Of a stretch of DNA of 58,029 nt, positions 1-9,190 are shown in pieces; position 1 is the stretch's first letter, and the number at the start of each line of letters is the position of its first letter. Where the stretch lies: the NCBI GenBank assembly GCA_003023405.1, contig PXST01000011.1, forward strand, positions 7,650 through 65,678. Direction: 5' to 3'. A model generated the notes under the pieces. That model was given only the letters and a program-made list of their open reading frames with translations, made no database searches and was not told the origin of the DNA. The stretch comes from Halobacteriales archaeon SW_8_68_21 (GTDB lineage: Archaea > Halobacteriota > Halobacteria > Halobacteriales > Haloferacaceae). A program made the translations under genes and the position numbers.

Positions 1-215
1 CGAAGGGGCAGCCGCGAGGGCGAAGGCGCGCGACGTAAGCACCGCAGGAGCGAACGGAGTGAGCGACGAGGAGCGCAGCGAGCGTCTGTCCACCTCGCGG
101 CTGGGGCTTCGGCGGTCTCGGTCGTGGAGTTTCGCGGCGAAAACACTCATGTACGGCCGAGCGACTGGGACTTCGGCGGTCTCGGTCGCAGCGAGTGAGC
201 GAATTACAGCGACCG
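1..215 (+). repeat. Partial dispersed structured repeat (copy A, cut by window start)
   Basis: This non-coding GC-rich stretch matches the 3' half of the element seen complete at about 37810-38185. It holds a long hairpin module whose arms (agccgcgagg near 10 and cctcgcggct near 93) enclose about 75 nt. Two tandem units follow, starting with ctggggcttcgg at 101 and ctgggacttcgg at 165, a spacing of 64. The 5' module lies outside the window. The open frame running through it into the thioredoxin gene is treated as an accident of GC bias. Confidence 0.75.
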
Positions 216-274
216 ACTGGATCGCGTTTGCCACCGTCACGCCGTTTAGGTATCCAGACGACGAACGATCGAGT

Positions 275-661
275 GTGACGCTCGAAACGCTCTCGCCCGC
301 CGACGACCTCGACGCGGACGCGTTCGACGAATCGGTTCTCGACGCGCTGGCGGCGGACGACTACGGCTTCAACGTGTGGGGCGGCGACTGGTGTGGCGAC
401 TGCCAGCGACAGCTACCCGCGTTCGGTGCCGCGCTCGCGGCCGCCGGCGTGTCCGACGACCGCGTCGAGGCGTACCCGGTCGTGAAGGGACCAAACGGCA
501 AGGAGGGAGAGTTAGTCGACGAGTACGACATCGAGCTGATCCCGACGGTCGTCGTCGAGGACGCGGACGGCGAGGAGCTTGCCCGGTTCGTCGAGGACGC
601 GGACATCTCGATCGCCGAGTTCTTGGCGCGACGGCTCGCTGACGCGGAAGCGACCGCCTGA
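275..661 (+). CDS. Thioredoxin-fold protein (WCGDC active site)
   Basis: This 128-residue cytoplasmic protein has a thioredoxin-like fold. Its redox motif is WCGDC, preceded by a FNVWGGD strand, and the later segment IELIPTVVV supplies the cis-Pro loop typical of thioredoxins. It probably works as a dithiol oxidoreductase or a relative of the TlpA/TrxA group; no partner is visible nearby. The frame is open upstream to 59, but that DNA is repeat sequence. The GTG at 275 is preferred because a TATA-like tttaggta lies about 27 nt upstream, as expected for a leaderless haloarchaeal transcript. The next gene is convergent, 15 bp away. Confidence 0.8.
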   Translation: MTLETLSPADDLDADAFDESVLDALAADDYGFNVWGGDWCGDCQRQLPAFGAALAAAGVSDDRVEAYPVVKGPNGKEGELVDEYDIELIPTVVVEDADGEELARFVEDADISIAEFLARRLADAEATA

Positions 662-676
662 GACGGCCCTCCGAAA

Positions 677-892
677 TCAGTCGTCCTCCGAGTTGACATC
701 GCCCGCGTAGTAGAGGGTGGTCATCACGACGCCCATTGTGACCGCCTGAAGGGTCGTCGACGTGCCGAGGACGACGCCAACCGCGAGGACCGACGTGGTC
801 ACCACGACGCCCGTGAGGAGCGCGTAGCGCAGTCTGGAGAGCCCGCGCGCCCAGTCGTCGGCGCGGCGGTACAGTCGGCGGGGACCTGCCAT
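677..892 (-). CDS. Small two-helix membrane protein
   Basis: This is a 71-residue protein with a basic N-terminus ([14 protein letters not shown]) and two hydrophobic segments at about residues 23-43 and 47-63, ending in an acidic tail (NSEDD). It looks like a small conserved haloarchaeal membrane protein of unknown function. The positive-inside rule puts the N-terminus in the cytoplasm. It stands alone, convergent with the thioredoxin-like gene and divergent from the ThuA-like gene. Confidence 0.65.
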   Translation of the reverse strand: MAGPRRLYRRADDWARGLSRLRYALLTGVVVTTSVLAVGVVLGTSTTLQAVTMGVVMTTLYYAGDVNSEDD

Positions 893-1002
893 GTGTTCGG
901 TCTCTCACGCGACTAACGACTATCTTCTGGTCGACCCGACATCTTCCGGCTGACCCCGACGCAGGGGCGAGCGCTCAAGTCCCTCCGCGGTCGACGCGGC
1001 GT

Positions 1003-1746
1003 ATGGCACGCGTCACGGTCTGGAACGAGTACCGACACGAGCGCGAGAGCGACACCGTCGCTGAGGTCTACCCCGATGGGATCCACGCCGTCGTCGCCGA
1101 CGCGCTCCGCGAGGGCGGTCACGAGGTCCGCACCGCGACCCTCGACGAGGGGCCGGACCACGGCCTCACCGAGGCCGTTCTCGACGAGACGGACGTGCTC
1201 GTCTGGTGGGGCCACGCCGCCCACGACGAGGTCCGCGACGCCGTCGTCGACCGCGTTCACGAGCGCGTCCTCGACGGAACGGGTCTCATTGTTCTCCACT
1301 CCGCGCACTACTCGAAGATATTCAAGCGGCTCATGGGAACCAGCTGTTCGCTGAAGTGGCGCGAGGCCGCCGAGCGCGAGCGGCTGTGGACGATCGAGCC
1401 GAGTCACCCGATCGCGGACGGGATCGGCGAGACGATCGAACTGCCGGAGACGGAAATGTACGGCGAGCGCTTCGATATCCCCGCGCCCGACACGCTCGTC
1501 TTCACCTCCTGGTTCGAGGGCGGCGAGACGTTCCGGTCCGGCTGCTGTTACCGTCGCGGGAGCGGGAGGGGGTTCTATTTCCGACCGGGTCACGAGACGT
1601 ACCCGATCTACCACGACGAGGACGTTCGACGAGTGCTGCGGAACGCGGTCGACTGGGCCGAACCGGGCGACGGACCGTCCCCCGAGTTCGGCAGCGCCGA
1701 TCCGATCGAGGACATCGACACGAGCGACGACCGGACGGTCCACTGA
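1003..1746 (+). CDS. ThuA-like domain protein
   Basis: This 247-residue protein matches the ThuA (trehalose utilisation) family, a class I glutamine-amidotransferase-like fold. An N-terminal strand ([12 protein letters not shown]) is followed by [12 protein letters not shown] near residues 66-77 and [18 protein letters not shown] near 94-111. The C-terminal part has the family segment [18 protein letters not shown]. Bacterial ThuA proteins act in sugar metabolism, but the biochemical role of archaeal members is not established, and no sugar genes lie nearby. The ATG at 1003 gives a family-length protein. A repeat element starts just downstream. Confidence 0.85.
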   Translation: MARVTVWNEYRHERESDTVAEVYPDGIHAVVADALREGGHEVRTATLDEGPDHGLTEAVLDETDVLVWWGHAAHDEVRDAVVDRVHERVLDGTGLIVLHSAHYSKIFKRLMGTSCSLKWREAAERERLWTIEPSHPIADGIGETIELPETEMYGERFDIPAPDTLVFTSWFEGGETFRSGCCYRRGSGRGFYFRPGHETYPIYHDEDVRRVLRNAVDWAEPGDGPSPEFGSADPIEDIDTSDDRTVH

Positions 1747-1754
1747 CTGGATCG

Positions 1755-1965
1755 GCGGTTTACAGGACATATAAAAGTAGATTGACACAAACACTCCCGA
1801 AGCCCCAGTCGCTCGGCTGTACGTCTCTGTTTATAAGCTGCTGATCGACACAAACACTCCCGAAGCCCCAGTCGGGTCCCGCCCCGCACAGCACCTCATC
1901 CCTCCCCAGCCTCGTCGGCCTCCCTACGGTCGGCCGACTCCCTCGCGCGTGCTCCTCGGCCGCAT
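1755..1965 (-). repeat. Dispersed structured repeat (copy B)
   Basis: Read on the minus strand, this is the same element as copies A and C but without the central 100-nt hairpin module. The 5' module (about 1965-1874) has inverted arms gtcggcc (1914-1920) and ggccgac (1932-1938). Copy C has gtcggtcgcc and ggcgaccgac at the same place, so both sides of the stem have changed together. Then come two tandem units with cores at 1873 and 1810, exactly 63 bp apart, each with ctggggcttcgggagtgttt and a TTATAA-like stretch. Between 1966 and the next gene at 2259 nothing recognisable is seen apart from an AT-rich patch at 1975-2030. Confidence 0.75.
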
Positions 1966-2258
1966 AAGTTATTGGTTCCGTCACTCGATCTATTTAAATA
2001 CAGTATTGTCGTCAGTTTATTGATTCCAACAGGGCGGAAAAACCGTCGAGCCGGCGGCTCGCGAGTGTAAAGCGACCGCCGCTACGGCGCGGACGTTGAA
2101 AGGCGACCACCTCACGCGAACGCGAGACGACTGGTTTGTGTCGCACGCCGGCGGCCGGTCAAGTACATGTCGGCCGCCCCTGCTTATAAACCCTCGTTCA
2201 CGTCGCCGCGAGCCGTCCGGGGCGGTTCGGCAGCGGTTCCGCGGCTGAAAAGAGCGAC

Positions 2259-3119
2259 TCACTCCGGCCGGTGGACCTCGCCGTCGCGCGAGTCGGCGTC
2301 CTTCCGGCGGACCGCGGCCGCCGCGTTGTTCGCATCGTAGCCGAAGAACACGTCCTTCGCGTACGCCTCGGCGACCTCGGTCGCGCCGATGAGGTCGTCG
2401 ACGTCGACCTCGACGGCGTACAGCTCCAGCGAGAACGGCGTCCCCGGCGGCGCGCCATGGAGGTCGTAGTCTCCGCCGAGCCGCGATCGGAATCCCCGTG
2501 CGATCGTCTCCAGCCAGTAGGTCGTCGCGTACGCCGTGTCGTACAGCGGGACGACGAACTCGTCGACGTGGTCGGCCAACCGGTCGAGGTCGAGGCCGGC
2601 GCGCTCGTAGAGGTGGTCGGGATACGGGTCGGGGTACAAGGTGAGGAGGAATCGCCCCGGGACCAGTTCCGCCGCCTCGGCGACGAACTCGGAGATGACA
2701 TCGGCGCGCCAGTCGGCGAACTCGTCGCGGTCGCTCTCGGCGAACAGGCGTTCACAACGGTCGCAGTGACAGAACCCCTCCCGCGGGAACCCAACGTCGT
2801 CCAAGCGCACGTTACCGTTCTCGGCGGCGCAGTCCGCGATGATCTCAAACAGTCCCTCGCGGTACTCCGGGTGGGTCGGGCAGATGTACGCCCAGTCGAA
2901 GTAGTCGCGGTCGCGGGTCGCCGGCTCGCCGCGCTCGTCGACCGGGACGAGGTCCTCGTTCTCGCTCGCGGCGGCGTTGTCGCCGAAACACGACACCATG
3001 TTCACGGCGTTCGGCAGCGGCTCTGCCGCGCGACCCGTGACATCTTTGACCTCGTAGAAGCCGAGGTCGAACGGCTCCATTTCGACCTCGTCGGCGTTGC
3101 GCGTGACGACCCCGTACAT
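2259..3119 (-). CDS. Glycosidase-like TIM-barrel protein with CxCxxC cluster
   Basis: This 286-residue protein resembles putative glycoside-hydrolase-like TIM-barrel proteins. The strand-end segment NVRLDDVGFPREGFCHCDRC (about residues 104-123) combines an acidic barrel residue with a C-x-C-x2-C group, as found where such proteins bind a metal in a barrel loop. ADHVDEFVVPLYDTAY near 181-196 looks like a later barrel strand. No signal peptide or membrane segment is visible, so it is probably cytoplasmic. A gttttta TATA-like box lies about 27 nt before the ATG, supporting this start. Substrate and pathway are unknown. Confidence 0.6.
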   Translation of the reverse strand: MYGVVTRNADEVEMEPFDLGFYEVKDVTGRAAEPLPNAVNMVSCFGDNAAASENEDLVPVDERGEPATRDRDYFDWAYICPTHPEYREGLFEIIADCAAENGNVRLDDVGFPREGFCHCDRCERLFAESDRDEFADWRADVISEFVAEAAELVPGRFLLTLYPDPYPDHLYERAGLDLDRLADHVDEFVVPLYDTAYATTYWLETIARGFRSRLGGDYDLHGAPPGTPFSLELYAVEVDVDDLIGATEVAEAYAKDVFFGYDANNAAAAVRRKDADSRDGEVHRPE

Positions 3120-3173
3120 GGAGTCAGATACGGGACAGGTCGGTAAAAACGGACGGTATCGCGGCGGTCGACG

Positions 3174-3256
3174 CGCGATGCGAGCCGGGATTGGTGCGGT
3201 TCGGTGGACGATGCGGGTCGGCGGGCGATGCGGGTCGGAGAACGATGCGGGTCTGT
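3174..3256 (+). repeat. Short imperfect tandem repeat, 17-bp period
   Basis: The word cgatgcgggtcgg recurs at 3209, 3226 and, with a changed end, 3243; a weaker copy sits at 3176. The array lies between the glycosidase-like gene and the TnpB element, and no gene is visible from 3120 to 3434. It may be slippage DNA near the element edge. Confidence 0.6.
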
Positions 3257-3320
3257 GGTCGGTCAGTTCGCGGCGGCGGCGCGAAGACGCCGTCCGGCGT
3301 TACGGAGGTGCGAGGAGAAA

Positions 3321-3341
3321 GCCCCGCCGTTCAGGGCGGGG
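3321..3341 (+). other. Orphan IS200/IS605-type terminal hairpin
   Basis: Stem ccccgcc (3322-3328) pairs with ggcgggg (3335-3341) around a six-base loop, followed by atgaatccgacaa. This resembles the right-end hairpin that closes the omega RNA of TnpB elements, here with no tnpB before it. It sits immediately upstream of a complete TnpB element, so it may be the last trace of an older insertion at the same place. Confidence 0.5.
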
Positions 3342-3360
3342 ATGAATCCGACAATCGACT

Positions 3361-4769
<1,409 letters not shown>

Positions 4770-4789
<20 letters not shown>

Positions 4790-4865
4790 GCTTGTCGCCG
4801 GCGAAGAGGAAGTACGCGAGCGCGACGAGCGACAGCACGAGGACGAGCTTTGCTTTCTTGCTCAT
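4770..4865 (-). CDS. Tiny single-helix membrane protein, 3' end at the IS border
   Basis: This 31-residue ORF starts MSKKAKLVLVLSLVALAY: a lysine-rich cytoplasmic start, one transmembrane helix (about residues 6-22) and a short polar tail (AGDKQPVEVD). It is read divergently from nothing and towards the TnpB element. Its TGA stop uses the complement of tca at 4770-4772, which are the last bases of the element, so insertion supplied the stop and probably removed the original C-terminal tail. The start is an ATG 90 bp from the pyrI stop. The function is unknown. Confidence 0.5.
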
Positions 4866-4955
4866 GCCGCGTCTCTCGGGCGGCGGGCGCTAAAATCTAC
4901 CGGAGCGAGGCGGTTGCGGAGAGTACGAGGCCGTCGCGCGGCGCGCACCGCCGCC

Positions 4956-5414
4956 TCAGACATCGATGTAGTCGGCGATGTCCGCGCGCAGGATCGTCGC
5001 ACAGTAGTCGCAGCGCACCCCGTCGGCGACGACGTCGAACCGGGTCTCGATCGGCTCGCCCGCGTTCGTGATACAGTTGCGGTTCGGGCAGGAGAGCACG
5101 CCGGTCACGGTGTCCGGACGAGTGACGCGGTTCTTCTCGACGACCTCGAAGTCGCGGACGATGTTGATCGTCGCCTCGGGCGCGATGAGCGACAGGACGT
5201 CCACCTCGGACTGCGACAGCTCTCGGTCCTCGACTTTCACGATGTCCTTGCGCCCGAGGCGGTCCGAAGGGACGTTCATCCCCACCGAGACGCCGAACCC
5301 CTCGGAGCCGTCGATGCCCAAGATTGCGAGGACGTTCAGCGCCTGCCCGCCCTCGACGTGGTCGATGACGGTGCCGTCGCGGATCTTCGAGACGCGGAGT
5401 TCGTGTTCGCTCAT
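4956..5414 (-). CDS. pyrI: Aspartate carbamoyltransferase regulatory subunit
   Basis: This 152-residue PyrI binds nucleotides at its N-terminal domain ([19 protein letters not shown]) and carries the zinc domain that bridges to the catalytic chains. The four zinc cysteines are C109, C114, C135 and C138, with spacing like E. coli PyrI. ATCase makes carbamoyl aspartate in pyrimidine synthesis. Its ATG overlaps the pyrB stop (ATGA), so the two are translated as one operon. pyrI itself is full length, although pyrB upstream is broken. Confidence 0.95.
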   Translation of the reverse strand: MSEHELRVSKIRDGTVIDHVEGGQALNVLAILGIDGSEGFGVSVGMNVPSDRLGRKDIVKVEDRELSQSEVDVLSLIAPEATINIVRDFEVVEKNRVTRPDTVTGVLSCPNRNCITNAGEPIETRFDVVADGVRCDYCATILRADIADYIDV

Positions 5415-6279
5415 CGGTCCACCTCCGTCCCCTCGTCGCCGTCGGGACCCGCGTTCTCCAGCAGCGTGTCGAGCAGCGCCATCCGCACTGGCACGCCGTT
5501 GTGCGCCTGCTGGAAGTAGCGCGCGTGGTCCGTCTCGTCGACATCGGGCGCGATCTCGTCGACGCGGGGAAGCGGGTGCATCACGGTGAGGTCGGCGGTG
5601 GCGGCTTCGAGCGTGTCGGCCTCGATCCGGTACTCGCCCGCGACGCGGTGGTACTCGTTTTCGTCCGGGAACCGCTCCTTCTGGATGCGGGTGACGTACA
5701 GCACGTCGAGTTCGTCCAACACCGGCTCGATCTCCTCGTGTTCGCGGATCTGCGCGCCCGTCTGAGCGCGGCGGCCAGCGAGTGGACCGTCCGCCCGTAC
5801 TTCAGGTCGCCCATGATTCCGATCGTGAGGTCGTCAAGACCGTGGTCCTCGCGGATCGTGTGGAGATCGAGGAGCGTCTGCGAGGGGTGTTGGCCCGCGC
5901 CGTCGCCCGCGTTGACTACGGGCACGTCGACGCGCTCGCCGGCCAGCGTCGCCGCGCCCTCGCTCGGGTGGCGGAGGACGATCGCGTCCGCGTACCCCTC
6001 GATGACGCGGACGGTGTCGGACAGCGACTCCCCCTTCGAGACCGACGAGGAGTCGACATCGCCCATGTCGATGGTGTTCATGCCGAGGCGTTTGGCCGCG
6101 CTGTCGAAGCTCATTCGAGTTCGCGTACTCGGCTCGAAAAAGCAGAGCGCGAGTACGCGGCCGGCGTGCCGGTCCGCGTAGGCGGCGGGGTCGTCGGCGA
6201 CCGCTCGGGCCCGGTCGAGTACGGTCTCGATGTCATCCCGCGAGAGCTGGGTCGCGGTGATGAGGTGGTCCTGTCGCAT
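5411..6279 (-). pseudogene. pyrB: Aspartate carbamoyltransferase catalytic chain, internal deletion and frameshift
   Basis: The N-terminal part (from ATG 6279, [11 protein letters not shown]) has the carbamoyl-phosphate site STRT at residues 51-54 and the 80s-loop SKGES at 81-85, and runs to [13 protein letters not shown]. The reading frame is then lost near 5762. In another frame it resumes as [20 protein letters not shown] and continues through HPLPRVDEI to the normal C-terminus at 5411. Compared with E. coli PyrB, about 28 residues of the aspartate domain are missing between these blocks, i.e. some 82 bp. As written, no active catalytic chain can be made. The cause could be a real deletion or an assembly error. 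Confidence 0.85.
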
Positions 6280-6473
6280 CATCCGAGAACGGTATCGGCA
6301 GTATCTTGAATCCCTCGGCTCGGAGCGCGAAACCGATGTCCACGGACGTGGACACCGCCGAAGCGGCGGTTTCGAGATCCGCAACGCGACCCCGAACCGC
6401 CGGGAAACGCCGGCGACCGGACCGGCCGATCTCCGCCGCCGCGCATAAGCCGTCGCGGCCCAAACGGGATCGC

Positions 6474-6806
6474 GTGACCGACATCGACCCGGCCGACCTG
6501 CTGCCGAACGACCGCGTAAAGCGGGCGGCCCTCGACGGCGAGGTGACCCAACTCCACCGGGGGAACCGGTACGGCGACGAAGGCGACACCTTCGAGATCG
6601 ACGGTGTCACCTTCGAACTGACCGAGGTGACGGAGCGCACGCTCGGCGACATGACCGACGCGGACGCGAAACGCGAGGGGTCACCGTCTCTTTCGGCGTA
6701 CAAGGAGCGCATGGTCAGGGCACACGGCGGAAGCTTCGACTGGGACGACGACGCCGAGGTGGTTCGACACCGGTTCGAGCGGGTCGAGTCGGTGACCCGA
6801 GACTGA
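6474..6806 (+). CDS. ASCH-domain protein
   Basis: This 110-residue protein resembles small ASCH/PUA-like proteins of haloarchaea. It begins with [20 protein letters not shown], has a [16 protein letters not shown] strand pair and then [23 protein letters not shown] folds bind RNA or modified nucleotides, but this member's ligand is unknown. The frame is open upstream to 6306; GTG 6474 is chosen because the family block starts there and a cataag motif lies about 27 nt before it. It is divergent from pyrB. Confidence 0.7.
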   Translation: MTDIDPADLLPNDRVKRAALDGEVTQLHRGNRYGDEGDTFEIDGVTFELTEVTERTLGDMTDADAKREGSPSLSAYKERMVRAHGGSFDWDDDAEVVRHRFERVESVTRD

Positions 6807-6933
6807 ATCGCGAGCTTCCGCCTCCTCTGTGAGGACGCCCCGCTGGCCTCCGCTGTCGGCACCGCCGGCCGACCTGTCAGTCGTTGTGACCGTATCCAAC
6901 TATTTATTATGTGTGATTCTGGATACGGACGGT

Positions 6934-8436
6934 ATGGCAGCGAGTAGTGAGGCCGGCATCATCGAACGAATCGGATTCCGAATGTCAGAGATCGTCGAAC
7001 GATGGATGCCGAGTCCGTTCGTCTTTGCCATTCTGTTGACGTATATCGTCTACGGGGCCGGACTGCTGGCCACCGACTCGGGACCGGTGGAACTGTTGGA
7101 GTTCTGGTACGGCGGGTTCTGGGCGTTCCTCGGATTCTCGATGCAGATGGTGCTCATCTTGATGACCGGGTTCGTCATCGCGTACCACCCGCGGGTGAAC
7201 GCGATACTCCAGCGGCTCGCCGAGATCCCGAACTCCGGGGCGCAGGCGGCCGCGTTCGTCGGGTTCATCTCGATGTCGCTGGCGTGGGTCCACTGGGGGT
7301 TCAGCCTCATCATGGGGGCCATCTTCGCCCGCGAGATGGGGAAGGTCGCACACCGCAAAGGAATCACCGTCCACTACCCACTGCTCGCGGTCGCCGGGTA
7401 CATGGGACTCGGGCTGACCTGGCACTGGGGCATCTCCGGATCCGCGCCGCTCCAGTTGACCGACGCGAACAACATCGGCGGTGGGACCGGCTTCGAGTTC
7501 CTCGCGTCGACGGTGCCGGCCGCCGAGACCATCTTCCACCCGTACGCGCTCACGCTCACCGTCCTCTCCATCCTCTTTGCGAGCGGCGTGCTGTACGGCC
7601 TCGCGCCCTCCGGTGAACGCGCGAAGGGGATCACGGAGTACGTCGACGAGGCGGAGCTGTTCGACGCAAGTGCGGATGGGGGCCGCGCAACTGACGACGC
7701 GGCCACCGACGGGGGCCGCGCAGCGGACGACGCGGCCACCGATGGAGGCACCGACGCCGCCGAGGCCGCGGACCCGGTCGACGAACCGCCGGCCGATGTC
7801 GACAACGTCCCCGCGGAGCGGATGAACAACAGCCGGCTCGTCGGCGGGCTGGTCGCGCTGTCGGGCGTCGCCATCCTCGCGGTTCAGTTCGCCGGACAGG
7901 GACTCAATGCGTTCACGCTGAACGCCGTCAACTTCGGGTTCCTCTTCGCCGGCCTGCTGATCTACCAGCGCCCGGCGTACTACCGCGACCGGTTCAACGA
8001 GGCGGCCGGCGCGGCGGCGGGCATCGTCCTGCTTTTTCCCTTTTTCGCCGGCATTCAGGGGATCATGGCCGACTCCGGGCTGGCACTCCTGCTCGCCGAG
8101 GGGTTACTCGACGTGTCGACGGCGGCGACGTACCCCGTGATCGCGTGGGTCGTCGGCTCCGTCGCCAACCTGTTCGTCCCCTCGGGCGGCGGCGAGTGGC
8201 TCGTCGTCGGTCCGTCGGTGCTTCAGGCCGCCGAGGGACTCGGCGTCCCGTACGGGCAGGCCACCATCGCGTACGCGGTCGGCGACGCACACACGAACCT
8301 GCTGAACCCGTTCTGGGCGCTGCCGCTGCTCGCGATCACGAACGTCAAGGCGCGGGAGATGTTCGGCTACGCCATCGCCATGCTGATCGCGTTGATCCCG
8401 TTCCTCGCGGTCGCGCTGTACGCGGTGCCGTACTAA
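6934..8436 (+). CDS. atoE: Short-chain fatty acid transporter, AtoE family
   Basis: This 500-residue polytopic membrane protein is of the AtoE family, which takes up short-chain fatty acids. It shows at least ten hydrophobic segments and family blocks such as WVHWGFSLIMGAIFAREMG, GYMGLGLTWHWGISGSAPL and VGSVANLFVPSGGGEWLVVG. An acidic hydrophilic loop near residues 243-290 contains an 11-residue tandem repeat (unit GRAADDAATDG), not expected in the family core. ATG 6934 is chosen because tatttatta lies about 27 nt upstream; the frame is open from 6829. It appears monocistronic. Confidence 0.88.
   Translation: MAASSEAGIIERIGFRMSEIVERWMPSPFVFAILLTYIVYGAGLLATDSGPVELLEFWYGGFWAFLGFSMQMVLILMTGFVIAYHPRVNAILQRLAEIPNSGAQAAAFVGFISMSLAWVHWGFSLIMGAIFAREMGKVAHRKGITVHYPLLAVAGYMGLGLTWHWGISGSAPLQLTDANNIGGGTGFEFLASTVPAAETIFHPYALTLTVLSILFASGVLYGLAPSGERAKGITEYVDEAELFDASADGGRATDDAATDGGRAADDAATDGGTDAAEAADPVDEPPADVDNVPAERMNNSRLVGGLVALSGVAILAVQFAGQGLNAFTLNAVNFGFLFAGLLIYQRPAYYRDRFNEAAGAAAGIVLLFPFFAGIQGIMADSGLALLLAEGLLDVSTAATYPVIAWVVGSVANLFVPSGGGEWLVVGPSVLQAAEGLGVPYGQATIAYAVGDAHTNLLNPFWALPLLAITNVKAREMFGYAIAMLIALIPFLAVALYAVPY
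7672..7749 (+). repeat. 33-bp tandem repeat inside atoE
   Basis: About two and a third copies of a 33-bp unit encode repeats of GRAADDAATDG in a cytoplasmic or external loop of the transporter. The unit length is a multiple of three, so copy number can change without a frameshift. Confidence 0.75.
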
Positions 8437-8472
8437 GCGGTCGAGAACCGATCGGTCGAGAGCGCGCGTTTT

Positions 8473-8814
8473 TCAGTCGTCGTCCGCGGCCGCGCCGTCA
8501 CCGTCCTCGGCGGGGGTCACCGCGTCGTCCTCGATGCTCGGCGGGTACTTCCCGCGGTCGAGTACCAGGTCCGACTGCGGGCGGGCCATACAGGTGAGCG
8601 CGTACTCGTCGGCCTCCTCGTCGGTGAGCCCGCGGGCCGCCGGCTGGGTTACCTCACCGTCGACGATCTCGGCGGAACAGGCGAGACACATGCCGACGCG
8701 ACAGGAGTACTCCTGAGCGACCCCCTCGTCGAAGCAGGAACTGAGGATCGTCTCCGTGTCGGACACCTCGATCGTCTCGCCGGTGCCGACGAACTCGACG
8801 GTGTACTCGGTCAT
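8473..8814 (-). CDS. Plant-type [2Fe-2S] ferredoxin
   Basis: This 113-residue soluble electron carrier has cysteines C38, C43 and C46 in a C-x4-C-x2-C pattern (YSCRVGMCLAC) and C75 in LTCMARP, which ligate a [2Fe-2S] cluster as in plant and haloarchaeal ferredoxins. It lacks the helical insertion of the main halobacterial ferredoxin, so it is a second, shorter type. The acidic C-terminal tail (about residues 98-113) is halophile-like. The ATG at 8814 begins the beta-strand MTEYTVEFVG; nine more codons are open upstream but unlikely. It is convergent with atoE. Confidence 0.9.
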   Translation of the reverse strand: MTEYTVEFVGTGETIEVSDTETILSSCFDEGVAQEYSCRVGMCLACSAEIVDGEVTQPAARGLTDEEADEYALTCMARPQSDLVLDRGKYPPSIEDDAVTPAEDGDGAAADDD

Positions 8815-9190
8815 GGCGCGGAGTACCCACCGACCGGTCAAAAAGGGTTCCCCTCGAACGCGTCGCCGTCGCGGGGACGGAAGGGCTCGAACGCGTTGAC
8901 GATCTCCGCAGCCTCTCCCGCGAAGCTACCGACGTACGGGATCCGGAACCTCACCGCCGTCCGGGGCGACGCGTTTCTCCCGAGGTCATCAGCTACCTGC
9001 GATTGGGCGGCTCCACGACGCGTACGGCGTGACGCGTCTCGGGGGTACCCGCCGTACGCCATGACCGTATGTGACCCGCTCTCGGAGGACCGTGACGAGG
9101 CGTTGCCGCGCCCCGACATGTGGTCGTGACGACGAGTCAGGACGCGACCCGATGAGGGGATCGTGACGCCCGCATCCGCTCGACAGTCAG
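8815..9190 (-). other. 376-bp gap without a clear gene
   Basis: No convincing gene is seen. A minus-strand frame ending at 8838 finishes with a protein-like stretch (VRFRIPYVGSFAGEAAEIVN) from a possible GTG at about 8954. It could encode a 38-residue peptide or be a gene remnant. A palindrome-rich patch with repeated gcgtacgg and gacgcgtc words lies at 9015-9060. Confidence 0.4.

Noticed and set aside
59-274. N-terminal extension of the thioredoxin-like protein
   Set aside because: The DNA belongs to the dispersed repeat and the encoded stretch has no relation to the family; GTG 275 has a TATA element at the right distance.
6306-6473. Extended start of the ASCH gene
   Set aside because: Sequence is low-complexity and basic, unlike the family, and GTG 6474 has a promoter-like element upstream.
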